Shown here: piece after piece, positions 1 through 5,561 of the stretch
Layout of the letters: each line of letters opens with the position of its first letter
Numbering within the stretch: the first letter of the stretch is position 1
Assembly (NCBI GenBank): GCA_003223895.1
Contig: QHXD01000278.1
Coordinates: 1-6,254, forward strand
Length of the DNA: 6,254 bases
Direction: 5' to 3'
Source: Acidobacteriota bacterium
GTDB lineage: Bacteria; Acidobacteriota; Terriglobia; 20CM-2-55-15
Notes under the pieces: generated by a model
Databases searched by the model: none
What the model was told of the DNA's origin: nothing
The model's input: only the letters and a program-made list of their open reading frames with translations
Translations under genes and position numbers: made by a program

Positions 1-1
1 A

Positions 2-160
2 AAAAGGCGAAATTACAAAAGCGTGAGCCTGGAGACTGGATCAATGGGTGCCTTCGCTCCAGCGCACAATTTATATACTAAATTTGGCTTCAAAAAGTGC
101 GGGCCATTTGCAGACTATGTTGAAGATCCAAACAGCCAGTTTATGAGAAAAGAATTATGA
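2..160 (+). CDS. GNAT-family N-acetyltransferase, C-terminal fragment (5' end outside window)
   Basis: Reading from base 2 gives 52 codons ending at TGA 158-160. The peptide contains LETGSMGAFAPAHNLYTKFG, then FKKCGPFADY and VEDPNSQFMRKEL. This matches the C-terminus of small GNAT acetyltransferases, where a strand with LETG is followed by a helix with the pattern APA..LY.KFGF and a short tail ending DPNS.FM.KEL. Such enzymes transfer an acetyl group from acetyl-CoA to an amine; the substrate cannot be told from this part. The acetyl-CoA-binding loop (motif A) would lie upstream of the window. The 160 bases are about 41% GC by hand count, with AT-rich codons such as tta, aaa and ttt, clearly lower than the neighbouring receptor gene, which may mean recent transfer. 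The gene converges on the receptor gene with about 50 bp between the stop codons, and I see no obvious terminator hairpin in that gap. Confidence 0.85.
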   Translation, partial: KRRNYKSVSLETGSMGAFAPAHNLYTKFGFKKCGPFADYVEDPNSQFMRKEL

Positions 161-210
161 AAAGGTATTGCGCCGTAACGTGAACGCATCCTGCGCCCAC
201 CCATCCTCGA

Positions 211-3200
211 TCAAAAGATTAACTTCAATCCGGCCTGAATCTGCCGAGACGTTGTTGCCGTACCCACCAACCGCGTATTACTCGGAACGATTTGCCCTTG
301 CGCGGTGAAGGGCGTAAAGGGCTGGCCGCCGTTAGTGAAGTTCGTGTGGTTGAACAGATTGAACGTTTCCACTCGGAACTGAACCTTCAATCTATCCGTG
401 AATAAATTATTGTTCTTAAAGAGTGAGAAATCGAAGTCGCTCTGGTTCGGAGCGCGGAACGTGTTGCGGCCGAGATTGGGATTGCCGGAATTGACCGCCC
501 CCGTTGTGCAACCGGAGCCGCCATTCGGGTTGAAGTCAGGTCTCTGTCCGCCGCCGTTGCGGCCAACCTGGTTGGATCCGGTTCCCGCCTGATCGTTGGG
601 AACTCGAATACTGAATGGCCGTCCATTCTGGAGCGAGAGAATTCCGCTCAGTTCCCAGCCGCCAAGCAGGAATCGAGGCACAGCGTTGCTGAATTTCGGC
701 GAGGGCGCGTCCCAAACAAAATTCACGCCCAGGTGTTGCGGGATGTTGAAATCGGAAACAGCCTTTTGAAGATTGGTTTCGAACCACCACGGATTATCCA
801 TCTGGCCGGCGATTTCGACGTTGCTGTATTCGATGCCGCCGTTGTCGATGCTCCTGGAAAACGCATAAACGGCCTGGAACGTAAACCCGCGACTCAATCG
901 TTCCACCAGATTCAATTGGAGACCGTGATACATGGAATAACCGTCCCAACGAGTCGTCTGAATCTGAGAGTAATTCGGATTGATCCGCTGCACTGTTTTG
1001 GGGAACATGTAATGCCCGTCTGCAGATCTCGTGACCAGTTGTGGAGGCGTCATGTCTCCATCATCGGAACCATCGGGAAGGTGCACTCCCTTGGCTCCCA
1101 CGTATGCGGCAGTGATCGCCAGGTTGGCCGTGAGTTGCCGCTGGATGTTCAGATTCCATTGCATCTTATAGGCCCGCGGCGGAGTAGGCTCCACGTAATA
1201 AGCTCGCACAGCAGTCGGTCCGAGTAATCCGAACGCGCCTGTCGGAAAGGTGGACGCCGGCGGATTCACCAAATTGCCCGACAGGAAGAAAGGCGCCGAC
1301 CGCAGAGCGCGCAGGTGGAACAGGTTCACCAGTATCGGCACGTCGAATAGTCCGAATCCGGATCGAATCGATGTCTTGCCATCGCCGAATGGATCCCAGG
1401 CAAGGCCGACGCGGGGAGAAAAGTTCCGCAACGTTGGATTCTTGTAGAAGCCGTTGCCGATGCGCGGCTGCGCGGCATCCATCGTCGGAAGGATGGCGAC
1501 TTGATTGTGCACTTCCTTGATCGTTGTCGTGGGCTCGTAACGAACACCGAGATTGAACGTCAGGTTTGGCCGCGCTCGGAAATCATCCTGAACATACATG
1601 CCGAAAATCTTCTCGCGGAATCCTCGGTAAAGATTGGTGCCCGGGTAGTCAGCGGAGAACTGGACGGCGTTGTTGCCGGTCAGAAATTCCGCGACCGAAC
1701 TGAACTGCCAGACACCGTTCGGAGCGCTGGGCGAATACGGGTTATGACGGATGGCTTCCAGGCTGAATCCGACCCGAACATTGTGCCGGCCCTTCACCCA
1801 TGCCAGGTCGTCACCAAACTGCGGTGATGTGTACCAGTACTTATCGCCTGCGCTGGCCCCGAAGCCGGAAGGACTATTCAAGCCGTTCACCGTAAAGCTT
1901 CCCATGGTTTTGCCGGGCACAAAACCGAGCGAGAGGTCGCTCATGATGGGACTGGCCGGATTGGAATCCTGGCCGCTGATTTCCACGGAGCGCATCAGTC
2001 CCATGCGGACGGTGTTGAGGACCGCAGGAGTGAACGCGTGTTGCAAGCTGACAATCACTCGATTGTTGCGCGTGTGGGTTCCCGTGAGTTTCAGCACAAA
2101 AGCATCCGGTGTGGTTTTATCCGCGTTATCGAAGGTGTAACTTCCAAACAAACTGGTGTTGGCGCCGAGCTGATAATCCATCCGGCCGGTGACATAGTCC
2201 TCGTTTCCGTCCTGTCCGCCTCCTTTAAGGAATTGCCCGGTGTCTCCCTGGATCGGGCCGTTCGGTTCGGGCCACAACGGCAGATACGCCTTCAGCGACG
2301 GATTGATCACGATCTGTCTCGTCGTAGTGCAAGATGGAGGATTCGCGCAGATGATACCTTGCCTGGCGTTCGGCGAGAGCGTCTGGGCAACGATCGAGCG
2401 GCTGAGGAACTGGCGAAGTCCTTCATAGTTGGCGAAGAAGAACAGCTTGTCCCGTTTTATCGGTCCGGCGATGGAACCTCCATATTGATTTCTGCGGAAG
2501 GGAGGAACCTGTGCCAGGTCAAAGAAATTTCTCGCGTCAAGTGCGCTGTTTCGAAGAAACTCGAACGCAGTACCATGATAGACATTGCTGCCCGACTTGC
2601 TGATGGCGTTGACGACGCCTCCCGCGCTCCTTCCGTATTCCGCGGAGTACGCATTCGTCAGCACGGAAAATTCACGAATCGCATCAACACCCATGTTCAC
2701 ACCCAGGGCGCTGCCCGGACTGTCGTTGCCCTGATCGTTCACCACGAGTCCGTCCACGCGAAACACATTCTGGGTCGGGCGGCCACCGGATATCGACATC
2801 TTCATGCCCAGGCCCGTGCCGGGGCTGGAGGATTGGTTGGTCGTGACCACGGTCAAGACGCCCGCCTGCATCACTGCCAATTGCAGCCAGTCGCGTCCAT
2901 TGAGCGGCAGTTCGCGGATGACCGAGTCACCAACGAGACCTGAGATGGTGGAAGAGGTGGTGTCTACCTGCGCGCTCTGCGCAGTGACATCGACGGTGTC
3001 TGTTATCGCTCCGACGTTCAGCGAAAGATCGACTCGCAGTGATGCTCCAACCGTGAGGGTTATGTTTCTTCGGACCGTTTGGAAGCCGGGCGCCGATACC
3101 GTGACTTCGTATGAGCCCGCTGGAAGACTCAGGATATTAAAAACACCCGTACCGTCCGTCACTGACGATCGCTCGGCTCCTGTTTCCTGACTCTTTGTGG

Positions 3201-3339
3201 AAACGGAAGCATTGGGGATTACCGCGCCCGCCTGATCGCGAACGGTACCAATGATGCTTCCGTTGACGGTTTGGCCAACCAATTGTTGCGCGGATGTGAA
3301 CACGATCACAAACATGAGGAAAAGAATACCGAGTTTCAC
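211..3339 (-). CDS. TonB-dependent receptor with carboxypeptidase-regulatory-like domain (Oar-like, Acidobacteriota type)
   Basis: The 1042-residue product is an outer-membrane beta-barrel transporter of the TonB-dependent family. Residues 1 to about 22 form a Sec signal peptide (one Lys, a hydrophobic core LGILFLMFVIVF, then a polar end). Residues about 25-110 form a carboxypeptidase-regulatory-like beta-sandwich (GTVRDQAGAVIPNASV, then DGTGVFNILSLPAGSYEV). A TonB-box-like DTVDVTA lies at about 114-120. The plug domain follows, with LPLNGRDWLQL (144-154), RVDGLVV and YSAEYGRSAGGVVNAISKSG (231-250). The barrel begins around FRRNQYGGSIAGPI (281-294) and ends in the terminal aromatic Phe expected for BAM-assembled barrels. 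The length is normal for this family, which is highly duplicated in Acidobacteriota. The GTG start is chosen because it gives a complete signal peptide and has AAGGAG 7 nt upstream. It would import a substrate using TonB/ExbBD energy; the substrate (glycan, peptide or siderophore) cannot be predicted. No frameshift is visible. Confidence 0.95.
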   Translation of the reverse strand: MKLGILFLMFVIVFTSAQQLVGQTVNGSIIGTVRDQAGAVIPNASVSTKSQETGAERSSVTDGTGVFNILSLPAGSYEVTVSAPGFQTVRRNITLTVGASLRVDLSLNVGAITDTVDVTAQSAQVDTTSSTISGLVGDSVIRELPLNGRDWLQLAVMQAGVLTVVTTNQSSSPGTGLGMKMSISGGRPTQNVFRVDGLVVNDQGNDSPGSALGVNMGVDAIREFSVLTNAYSAEYGRSAGGVVNAISKSGSNVYHGTAFEFLRNSALDARNFFDLAQVPPFRRNQYGGSIAGPIKRDKLFFFANYEGLRQFLSRSIVAQTLSPNARQGIICANPPSCTTTRQIVINPSLKAYLPLWPEPNGPIQGDTGQFLKGGGQDGNEDYVTGRMDYQLGANTSLFGSYTFDNADKTTPDAFVLKLTGTHTRNNRVIVSLQHAFTPAVLNTVRMGLMRSVEISGQDSNPASPIMSDLSLGFVPGKTMGSFTVNGLNSPSGFGASAGDKYWYTSPQFGDDLAWVKGRHNVRVGFSLEAIRHNPYSPSAPNGVWQFSSVAEFLTGNNAVQFSADYPGTNLYRGFREKIFGMYVQDDFRARPNLTFNLGVRYEPTTTIKEVHNQVAILPTMDAAQPRIGNGFYKNPTLRNFSPRVGLAWDPFGDGKTSIRSGFGLFDVPILVNLFHLRALRSAPFFLSGNLVNPPASTFPTGAFGLLGPTAVRAYYVEPTPPRAYKMQWNLNIQRQLTANLAITAAYVGAKGVHLPDGSDDGDMTPPQLVTRSADGHYMFPKTVQRINPNYSQIQTTRWDGYSMYHGLQLNLVERLSRGFTFQAVYAFSRSIDNGGIEYSNVEIAGQMDNPWWFETNLQKAVSDFNIPQHLGVNFVWDAPSPKFSNAVPRFLLGGWELSGILSLQNGRPFSIRVPNDQAGTGSNQVGRNGGGQRPDFNPNGGSGCTTGAVNSGNPNLGRNTFRAPNQSDFDFSLFKNNNLFTDRLKVQFRVETFNLFNHTNFTNGGQPFTPFTAQGQIVPSNTRLVGTATTSRQIQAGLKLIF

Positions 3340-3346
3340 GATGCCT

Positions 3347-3352
3347 CTCCTT
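3347..3352 (-). promoter_or_regulatory. Ribosome binding site of the TonB-dependent receptor gene
   Basis: On the minus strand this reads AAGGAG, a near-perfect Shine-Dalgarno sequence, 7 nt before the GTG at 3339-3337. It supports the rare start codon, which also gives a complete signal peptide. The gene's promoter should lie within the next 100 bp or so, inside or next to the propeller remnant; I could not pick a convincing -35/-10 pair. Confidence 0.8.
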
Positions 3353-3395
3353 CAGCCATGGAACCGACTGGGACTGGTATTTCTGCTTTTTTTGA

Positions 3396-3788
3396 ACCTC
3401 CAACGAATCCGGTCGTGTTGAAGTGTTCGTTCGCCCGTTTCCCGGTCCCGGCGGCAAATGGCAGATTTCCACTGCGGGGGGCGCTTACCCAACCTGGTCT
3501 CGGACCCGTCACGAGTTGTTTTACAGGACTCCCGACAATCGAATCATGGTCGCGCCTTACACAGTCGAAGGCGATTCGTTCAAAGGAGACAAGCCCCGGC
3601 TGTGGTCGGAGCGCATGATCCAGACGCGTCCCCGGCTTCGATCCTTCGATCTTCACCCGGATGGCGAACGCTTCGCCGTATCTGTGGCCAACGCGGACGC
3701 TCCGGCCGACGCGCCTCGCGACAAGGTCGTCTTCATCTTCAACTTCTTCGACGAACTCCGCCGCATCGCTCCGGCTGCCAAGCGGTGA
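3396..3788 (+). pseudogene. Truncated C-terminal tail of a WD40/TolB-like propeller protein (probably from a Ser/Thr kinase-propeller fusion)
   Basis: The open frame translates to about 130 residues beginning TSNESGRVEVFVRPFPGPGG, then KWQISTAGGAYPTWSRTRHE, LFYRTPDNRIMVAPYT, RSFDLHPDGERFAVSV and the end DKVVFIFNFFDELRRIAP. In Acidobacteriota this is the last propeller blades and C-terminal tail of very common proteins that join a Ser/Thr protein kinase or transmembrane region to a PD40/TolB-like beta-propeller. The N-terminal kinase and earlier blades, normally several hundred residues, are absent. The frame is closed by TGA at 3393-3395, immediately before the recognisable part, and only 57 bp separate the remnant from the receptor start. 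A possible GTG at 3423 lies in the middle of a propeller strand and has no Shine-Dalgarno sequence, so it is probably not a true start. I infer a rearrangement remnant. The tail itself is not eroded by frameshifts, so the event may be recent. Confidence 0.8.
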
Positions 3789-3882
3789 TCCAGCAAAAGG
3801 ATCGATGTAGCGGATAGACGATGCAGATTCCAAAATCCACTTGTCCGTATAACCCGGCATCTCGGCAACAATGACCCACGAT

Positions 3883-3978
3883 AACGTTAGTTCCTTATCG
3901 GAAGTGCCGCGGCGACTGACTACGCAGCGAGCCGAGATGTAGTTCCGCGGCACTTTCGACAAGGAACAAACGTTTTTT
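3883..3978 (+). repeat. Long inverted repeat with T6 tail: terminator-like hairpin or miniature mobile/REP-like element
   Basis: The left arm 3883-3912 (AACGTTAGTTCCTTATCGG to GCCGCGG) and right arm 3945-3974 (CCGCGGCACTTTCG to CAAACGTT) are complementary over 30 positions. They form 27 Watson-Crick pairs and one G-U pair, with mismatches at 3889/3968 and 3897/3960. The 32-nt loop contains a further 5-bp pairing, ACTAC (3919-3923) with GTAGT (3939-3943). The right arm runs into T6 at 3973-3978, so for plus-strand transcripts, such as one through the propeller remnant, it could act as an intrinsic terminator. The stem is far longer than a usual terminator, and the nearly perfect arms also fit a palindromic miniature element. 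I see no clear target-site duplication. The inverted repeat itself is certain; its role is inferred. Confidence 0.8.
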
Positions 3979-4110
3979 GGCGGGTAATCATCGCGGACCG
4001 TCTCCACTTGCGATCCCCTAAGAGAGAGGCCCCGAAACCAGCGAAAGAACCTTCAAGTGCCTATAACTCATGGCTCGCAAGTGGCGACAGATTCACATCT
4101 TAGGTTCTCG

Positions 4111-4148
4111 GCAGCCGTCCCGGTTATCGGCGTTTGCGCCGAGGCTGC
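4111..4148. other. Compound hairpin: GCAGCC/GGCTGC enclosing TCGGCG-TTTG-CGCCGA
   Basis: TCGGCG (4127-4132) and CGCCGA (4137-4142) form a perfect 6-bp stem around a TTTG tetraloop. Immediately outside on the 3' side, GGCTGC (4143-4148) pairs with GCAGCC (4111-4116), leaving a 10-nt bulge on the 5' side. The folded element lies about 50 bp before the first 42-bp array unit. There is no T-run after it, so it is not a classic terminator. It may be part of a structured RNA leader or may be chance GC-rich pairing. Confidence 0.4.
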
Positions 4149-4195
4149 AGTTCACGTGCATTCGGACCGAACGCTACCGTGCGGTCCCTGTTTTC

Positions 4196-4487
4196 TACCC
4201 GACTGGAAAGTCTTCGACCAACGAGTACCTTTTTGTACCTGACTGGAGAATCTTTCGACCAGGCGGTACCTCTATTGTCCCCGAGGGGAAAATCTTTCAA
4301 CCGAGCGGTCGATCCTTTGTACCTGACTGGAAAGTCTTTCGACCAAGCGGTAGATCTTTTGTACCCGACTGGAAAGTCTTTCGACCAAGCGGTAGATCTT
4401 TTGTACCTGACTGGAAAGTCTTTCGACCAGGCGGTACCTCTTTTGTACCCGACGGGAGAATCTTTCGACCGACCAGTCGGGTTTTTG
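4196..4487. repeat. Tandem array of seven 42-bp units
   Basis: The units start at 4196, 4236, 4278, 4320, 4362, 4404 and 4446. All are exactly 42 bp except the first (40 bp, two single-base losses). The consensus is TACCTGACTGGAAAGTCTTT followed by CGACCAAGCGGTAGATCTTT and TG. Units 4 and 5 differ at one base, while unit 3 and the outer units 1 and 7 are more divergent, as expected for an array expanding from its middle. Units 4 to 6 contain the perfect palindrome GAAAGTCTTTC, and unit junctions carry GGTA/TACC dyads. There are no unique spacers, so this is not a CRISPR array. Because 42 is a multiple of 3, several frames stay open through it, so long open frames here are weak evidence of coding. 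The plus frame reading VPDWKVFRPSGRSF per unit (within 4070-4504) changes mostly silently or conservatively, but it lacks a clear ribosome binding site and the first unit is out of phase with the others. Confidence 0.95.
4447..4486 (+). terminator. Terminator-like hairpin formed by the last array unit
   Basis: ACCCGAC (4447-4453) pairs with GTCGGGT (4476-4482), a 7-bp perfect stem, followed by the rest of a T-run to 4486. A tighter alternative is CCGA(CCAG)TCGG at 4469-4480 with the same T-run. The right arm exists only because the last unit departs from consensus: CCAGTCGGG at 4473-4481 is the exact reverse complement of CCCGACTGG in units 1 and 5. It would stop plus-strand transcription leaving the array. 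The 22-nt loop of the larger form and the absence of a proven transcript upstream keep confidence low. Confidence 0.4.
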
Positions 4488-4826
4488 GAGAGGGTGTTTG
4501 GTAGTGTCCGCGATTTTGTGGAAGCTCTTTGCGTTTGCATAACATTCCATAAGGATTGGGATCAAACGTGGATCCGATTTGGGTCCAAAATCTCCCATCC
4601 GGCCATCCGTCGGAAAATGCCGCGGTATCGACATGAAAGCCGTCTGAAGGCGCCGACGTGAACGACGACCCGTTTTCAGCGCGGACAGCAGGGAACCCGT
4701 GAGAGGTGTTTGTCACAGCCATGTCTTTTAACTGTCATTCCTTCGTCTTTGGCCATACCCCGGTTGTCGCGGAATTGTCTTCTCCCTGTTTCTTTTGATA
4801 GCTTGAATGCGCTGAGCGGTCATTCG
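4488..4826. other. Upstream region of the two-component operon, no gene seen
   Basis: I find no supported coding sequence in these 339 bases. A small imperfect hairpin is present at 4569-4587 (TGGATCC, loop GATTT, GGGTCCA, one G-U pair). The operon promoter should lie here. The best candidate I could find is TTGTCT, a 16-nt spacer, then GATAGC, just before 4801. It matches sigma-70 consensus poorly and I do not call it. The open frame upstream of the response regulator (from GTG 4710) encodes 39 residues that do not belong to the receiver domain. Confidence 0.5.
4814..4819 (+). promoter_or_regulatory. Probable ribosome binding site of the response regulator gene
   Basis: GAGCGG lies 7 nt before ATG 4827. 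It is a moderate Shine-Dalgarno match, but together with the protein beginning MKKILVVEDD, the canonical start of a receiver domain, it decides this start over the upstream GTG at 4710. Confidence 0.6.
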
Positions 4827-5504
4827 ATGAAAAAAATTCTAGTGGTTGAAGATGATCGCGCTGTTCAAAAAGCATTGAGGCGGCTCTTCCAGTCCGAAGA
4901 CTACGTCGTGGAAATCACGCCGGATGGGACGTCCGGACTGGAGGCGTTTCGTTCTTCTCCTCCTTCCGCAGTTGTTCTGGATCTTCGGTTGCCTGGAATA
5001 TCCGGAAACGATTTGTGTCGAGAGATCAAGAAAGAAGCGCCCTCGCTGCCGGTCATCGTGCTGAGCGCGAAAACGGACATAGCCGACAAGGTCCTTTTAT
5101 TGGAACTTGGCGCGGATGACTACGTCACGAAACCTTTCAGTCCGCGAGAACTACTGGCACGCGTGCGCGCGGCCGTGAGGCGTACCGGCCGCATGGAAGT
5201 TACGGACGTGTTTGTCTTCGGAAACATTTCCGTGGACTTCGCAAAGATGGAGTTAAGTCGCGCCGGACAACCAGTCTCTATGACAGCGCAGGAATTCAGA
5301 CTGCTGAAGTTCTTCGCTCAAAACCCGCGCCGCGTCATTTCGCGCTCGGAGCTCTTGAACGAGGTATGGGGTTACCAGGATTATCCTTCGACGCGAACTG
5401 TAGACAATCACATCTGGAAGCTGCGGCTAAAGCTGGAGGACGATCCCGGAAAGCCGCTGTACTTTCAGACAGTCCATGGCGCAGGTTACAAGTTCGTCAT
5501 GTAA
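4827..5504 (+). CDS. OmpR/PhoB-family two-component response regulator
   Basis: The 225-residue product is a cytoplasmic DNA-binding response regulator. The receiver domain (about 1-118) has every key residue: the acidic pocket E8-D9-D10, phospho-acceptor Asp52 in VVLDLRLPG, switch Ser80 in VLSAK, switch aromatic Tyr99 in GADDYVTKPF, and Lys102. The OmpR/PhoB winged-helix domain (about 126-225) follows, with LTAQEFRLL-like MTAQEFRLLKFF, the recognition-helix region SRSELLNEVWGYQDYPSTRT then VDNHIWKLRLKL, and the C-terminal wing FQTVHGAGYKF. Length and architecture are standard. The start is taken at ATG 4827, because the longer frame from 4710 adds 39 residues unrelated to the family. The sensor kinase gene follows 57 bp downstream on the same strand, almost certainly in the same operon. 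It should be phosphorylated by that kinase and bind direct repeats at its target promoters, which are unknown. Confidence 0.95.
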   Translation: MKKILVVEDDRAVQKALRRLFQSEDYVVEITPDGTSGLEAFRSSPPSAVVLDLRLPGISGNDLCREIKKEAPSLPVIVLSAKTDIADKVLLLELGADDYVTKPFSPRELLARVRAAVRRTGRMEVTDVFVFGNISVDFAKMELSRAGQPVSMTAQEFRLLKFFAQNPRRVISRSELLNEVWGYQDYPSTRTVDNHIWKLRLKLEDDPGKPLYFQTVHGAGYKFVM

Positions 5505-5548
5505 GTCCGGACGAACGGGGACGCTCGGAAACCGGGACCATGTGAGGC

Positions 5549-5552
5549 AGGA
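5549..5552 (+). promoter_or_regulatory. Ribosome binding site of the sensor kinase gene
   Basis: AGGA lies 9 nt before ATG 5562, inside a purine-rich run (AGGCAGGAAAGGGCGGA). The kinase frame is open further upstream, so this site and the membrane-anchor start MVKLRLRTKF together decide the start. Confidence 0.65.
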
Positions 5553-5561
5553 AAGGGCGGA

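Larger units (their letters stand above)
3789..4195. other. Intergenic region without a supported gene, containing two structured elements
   Basis: No open frame here has a convincing start with a Shine-Dalgarno sequence or a recognisable protein motif. It holds the long inverted repeat at 3883-3978 and the compound hairpin at 4111-4148, both described separately. Just before the 42-bp array, positions 4181-4195 (GCGGTCCCTGTTTTC) resemble the end of an array unit (GCGGTACCTCTTTTG), so a degenerate partial copy may precede the first full one. A 223-codon minus-strand frame runs across 3336-4007, but it reads antisense through the propeller remnant and is probably a shadow. Confidence 0.6.

Noticed and set aside
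161..210. Shared bidirectional terminator between the convergent acetyltransferase and receptor genes
   Set aside because: I looked for a hairpin and found only a direct repeat TGCGCC and weak pairings, with no T-run.
2038..2943. 301-codon plus-strand open frame
   Set aside because: It lies wholly antisense within the receptor gene, whose protein is unmistakable, and its translation shows no recognisable domain.
3360..3450. Sigma-70 promoter for the receptor gene
   Set aside because: The minus strand offers TTGGAG with a 17-nt spacing to ATACCA, but the -10 match is too poor to call.
3336..4007. 223-codon minus-strand open frame
   Set aside because: It reads antisense through the clearly recognisable propeller tail and the long inverted repeat, has no Shine-Dalgarno sequence at its GTG, and shows no family motif. 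Codon bias of the remnant on the other strand explains the open frame.
4196..4487. CRISPR array
   Set aside because: The units are contiguous 42-bp tandem copies with no unique spacers between repeats, and no cas gene is visible.
4124..4722. Minus-strand repeat proteins (frames ending at 4124, 4272 and 4297)
   Set aside because: They stay open because the unit is a multiple of three and has few stops. Two of these frames are closed by stops inside units 2 and 3, none has a convincing ribosome binding site, and the flanking residues look like no known protein.
4710..4826. 39-residue N-terminal extension of the response regulator from GTG 4710
   Set aside because: Receiver domains begin at the MKKILVVEDD strand, and the extension has no family match. 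ATG 4827 has its own Shine-Dalgarno-like GAGCGG.
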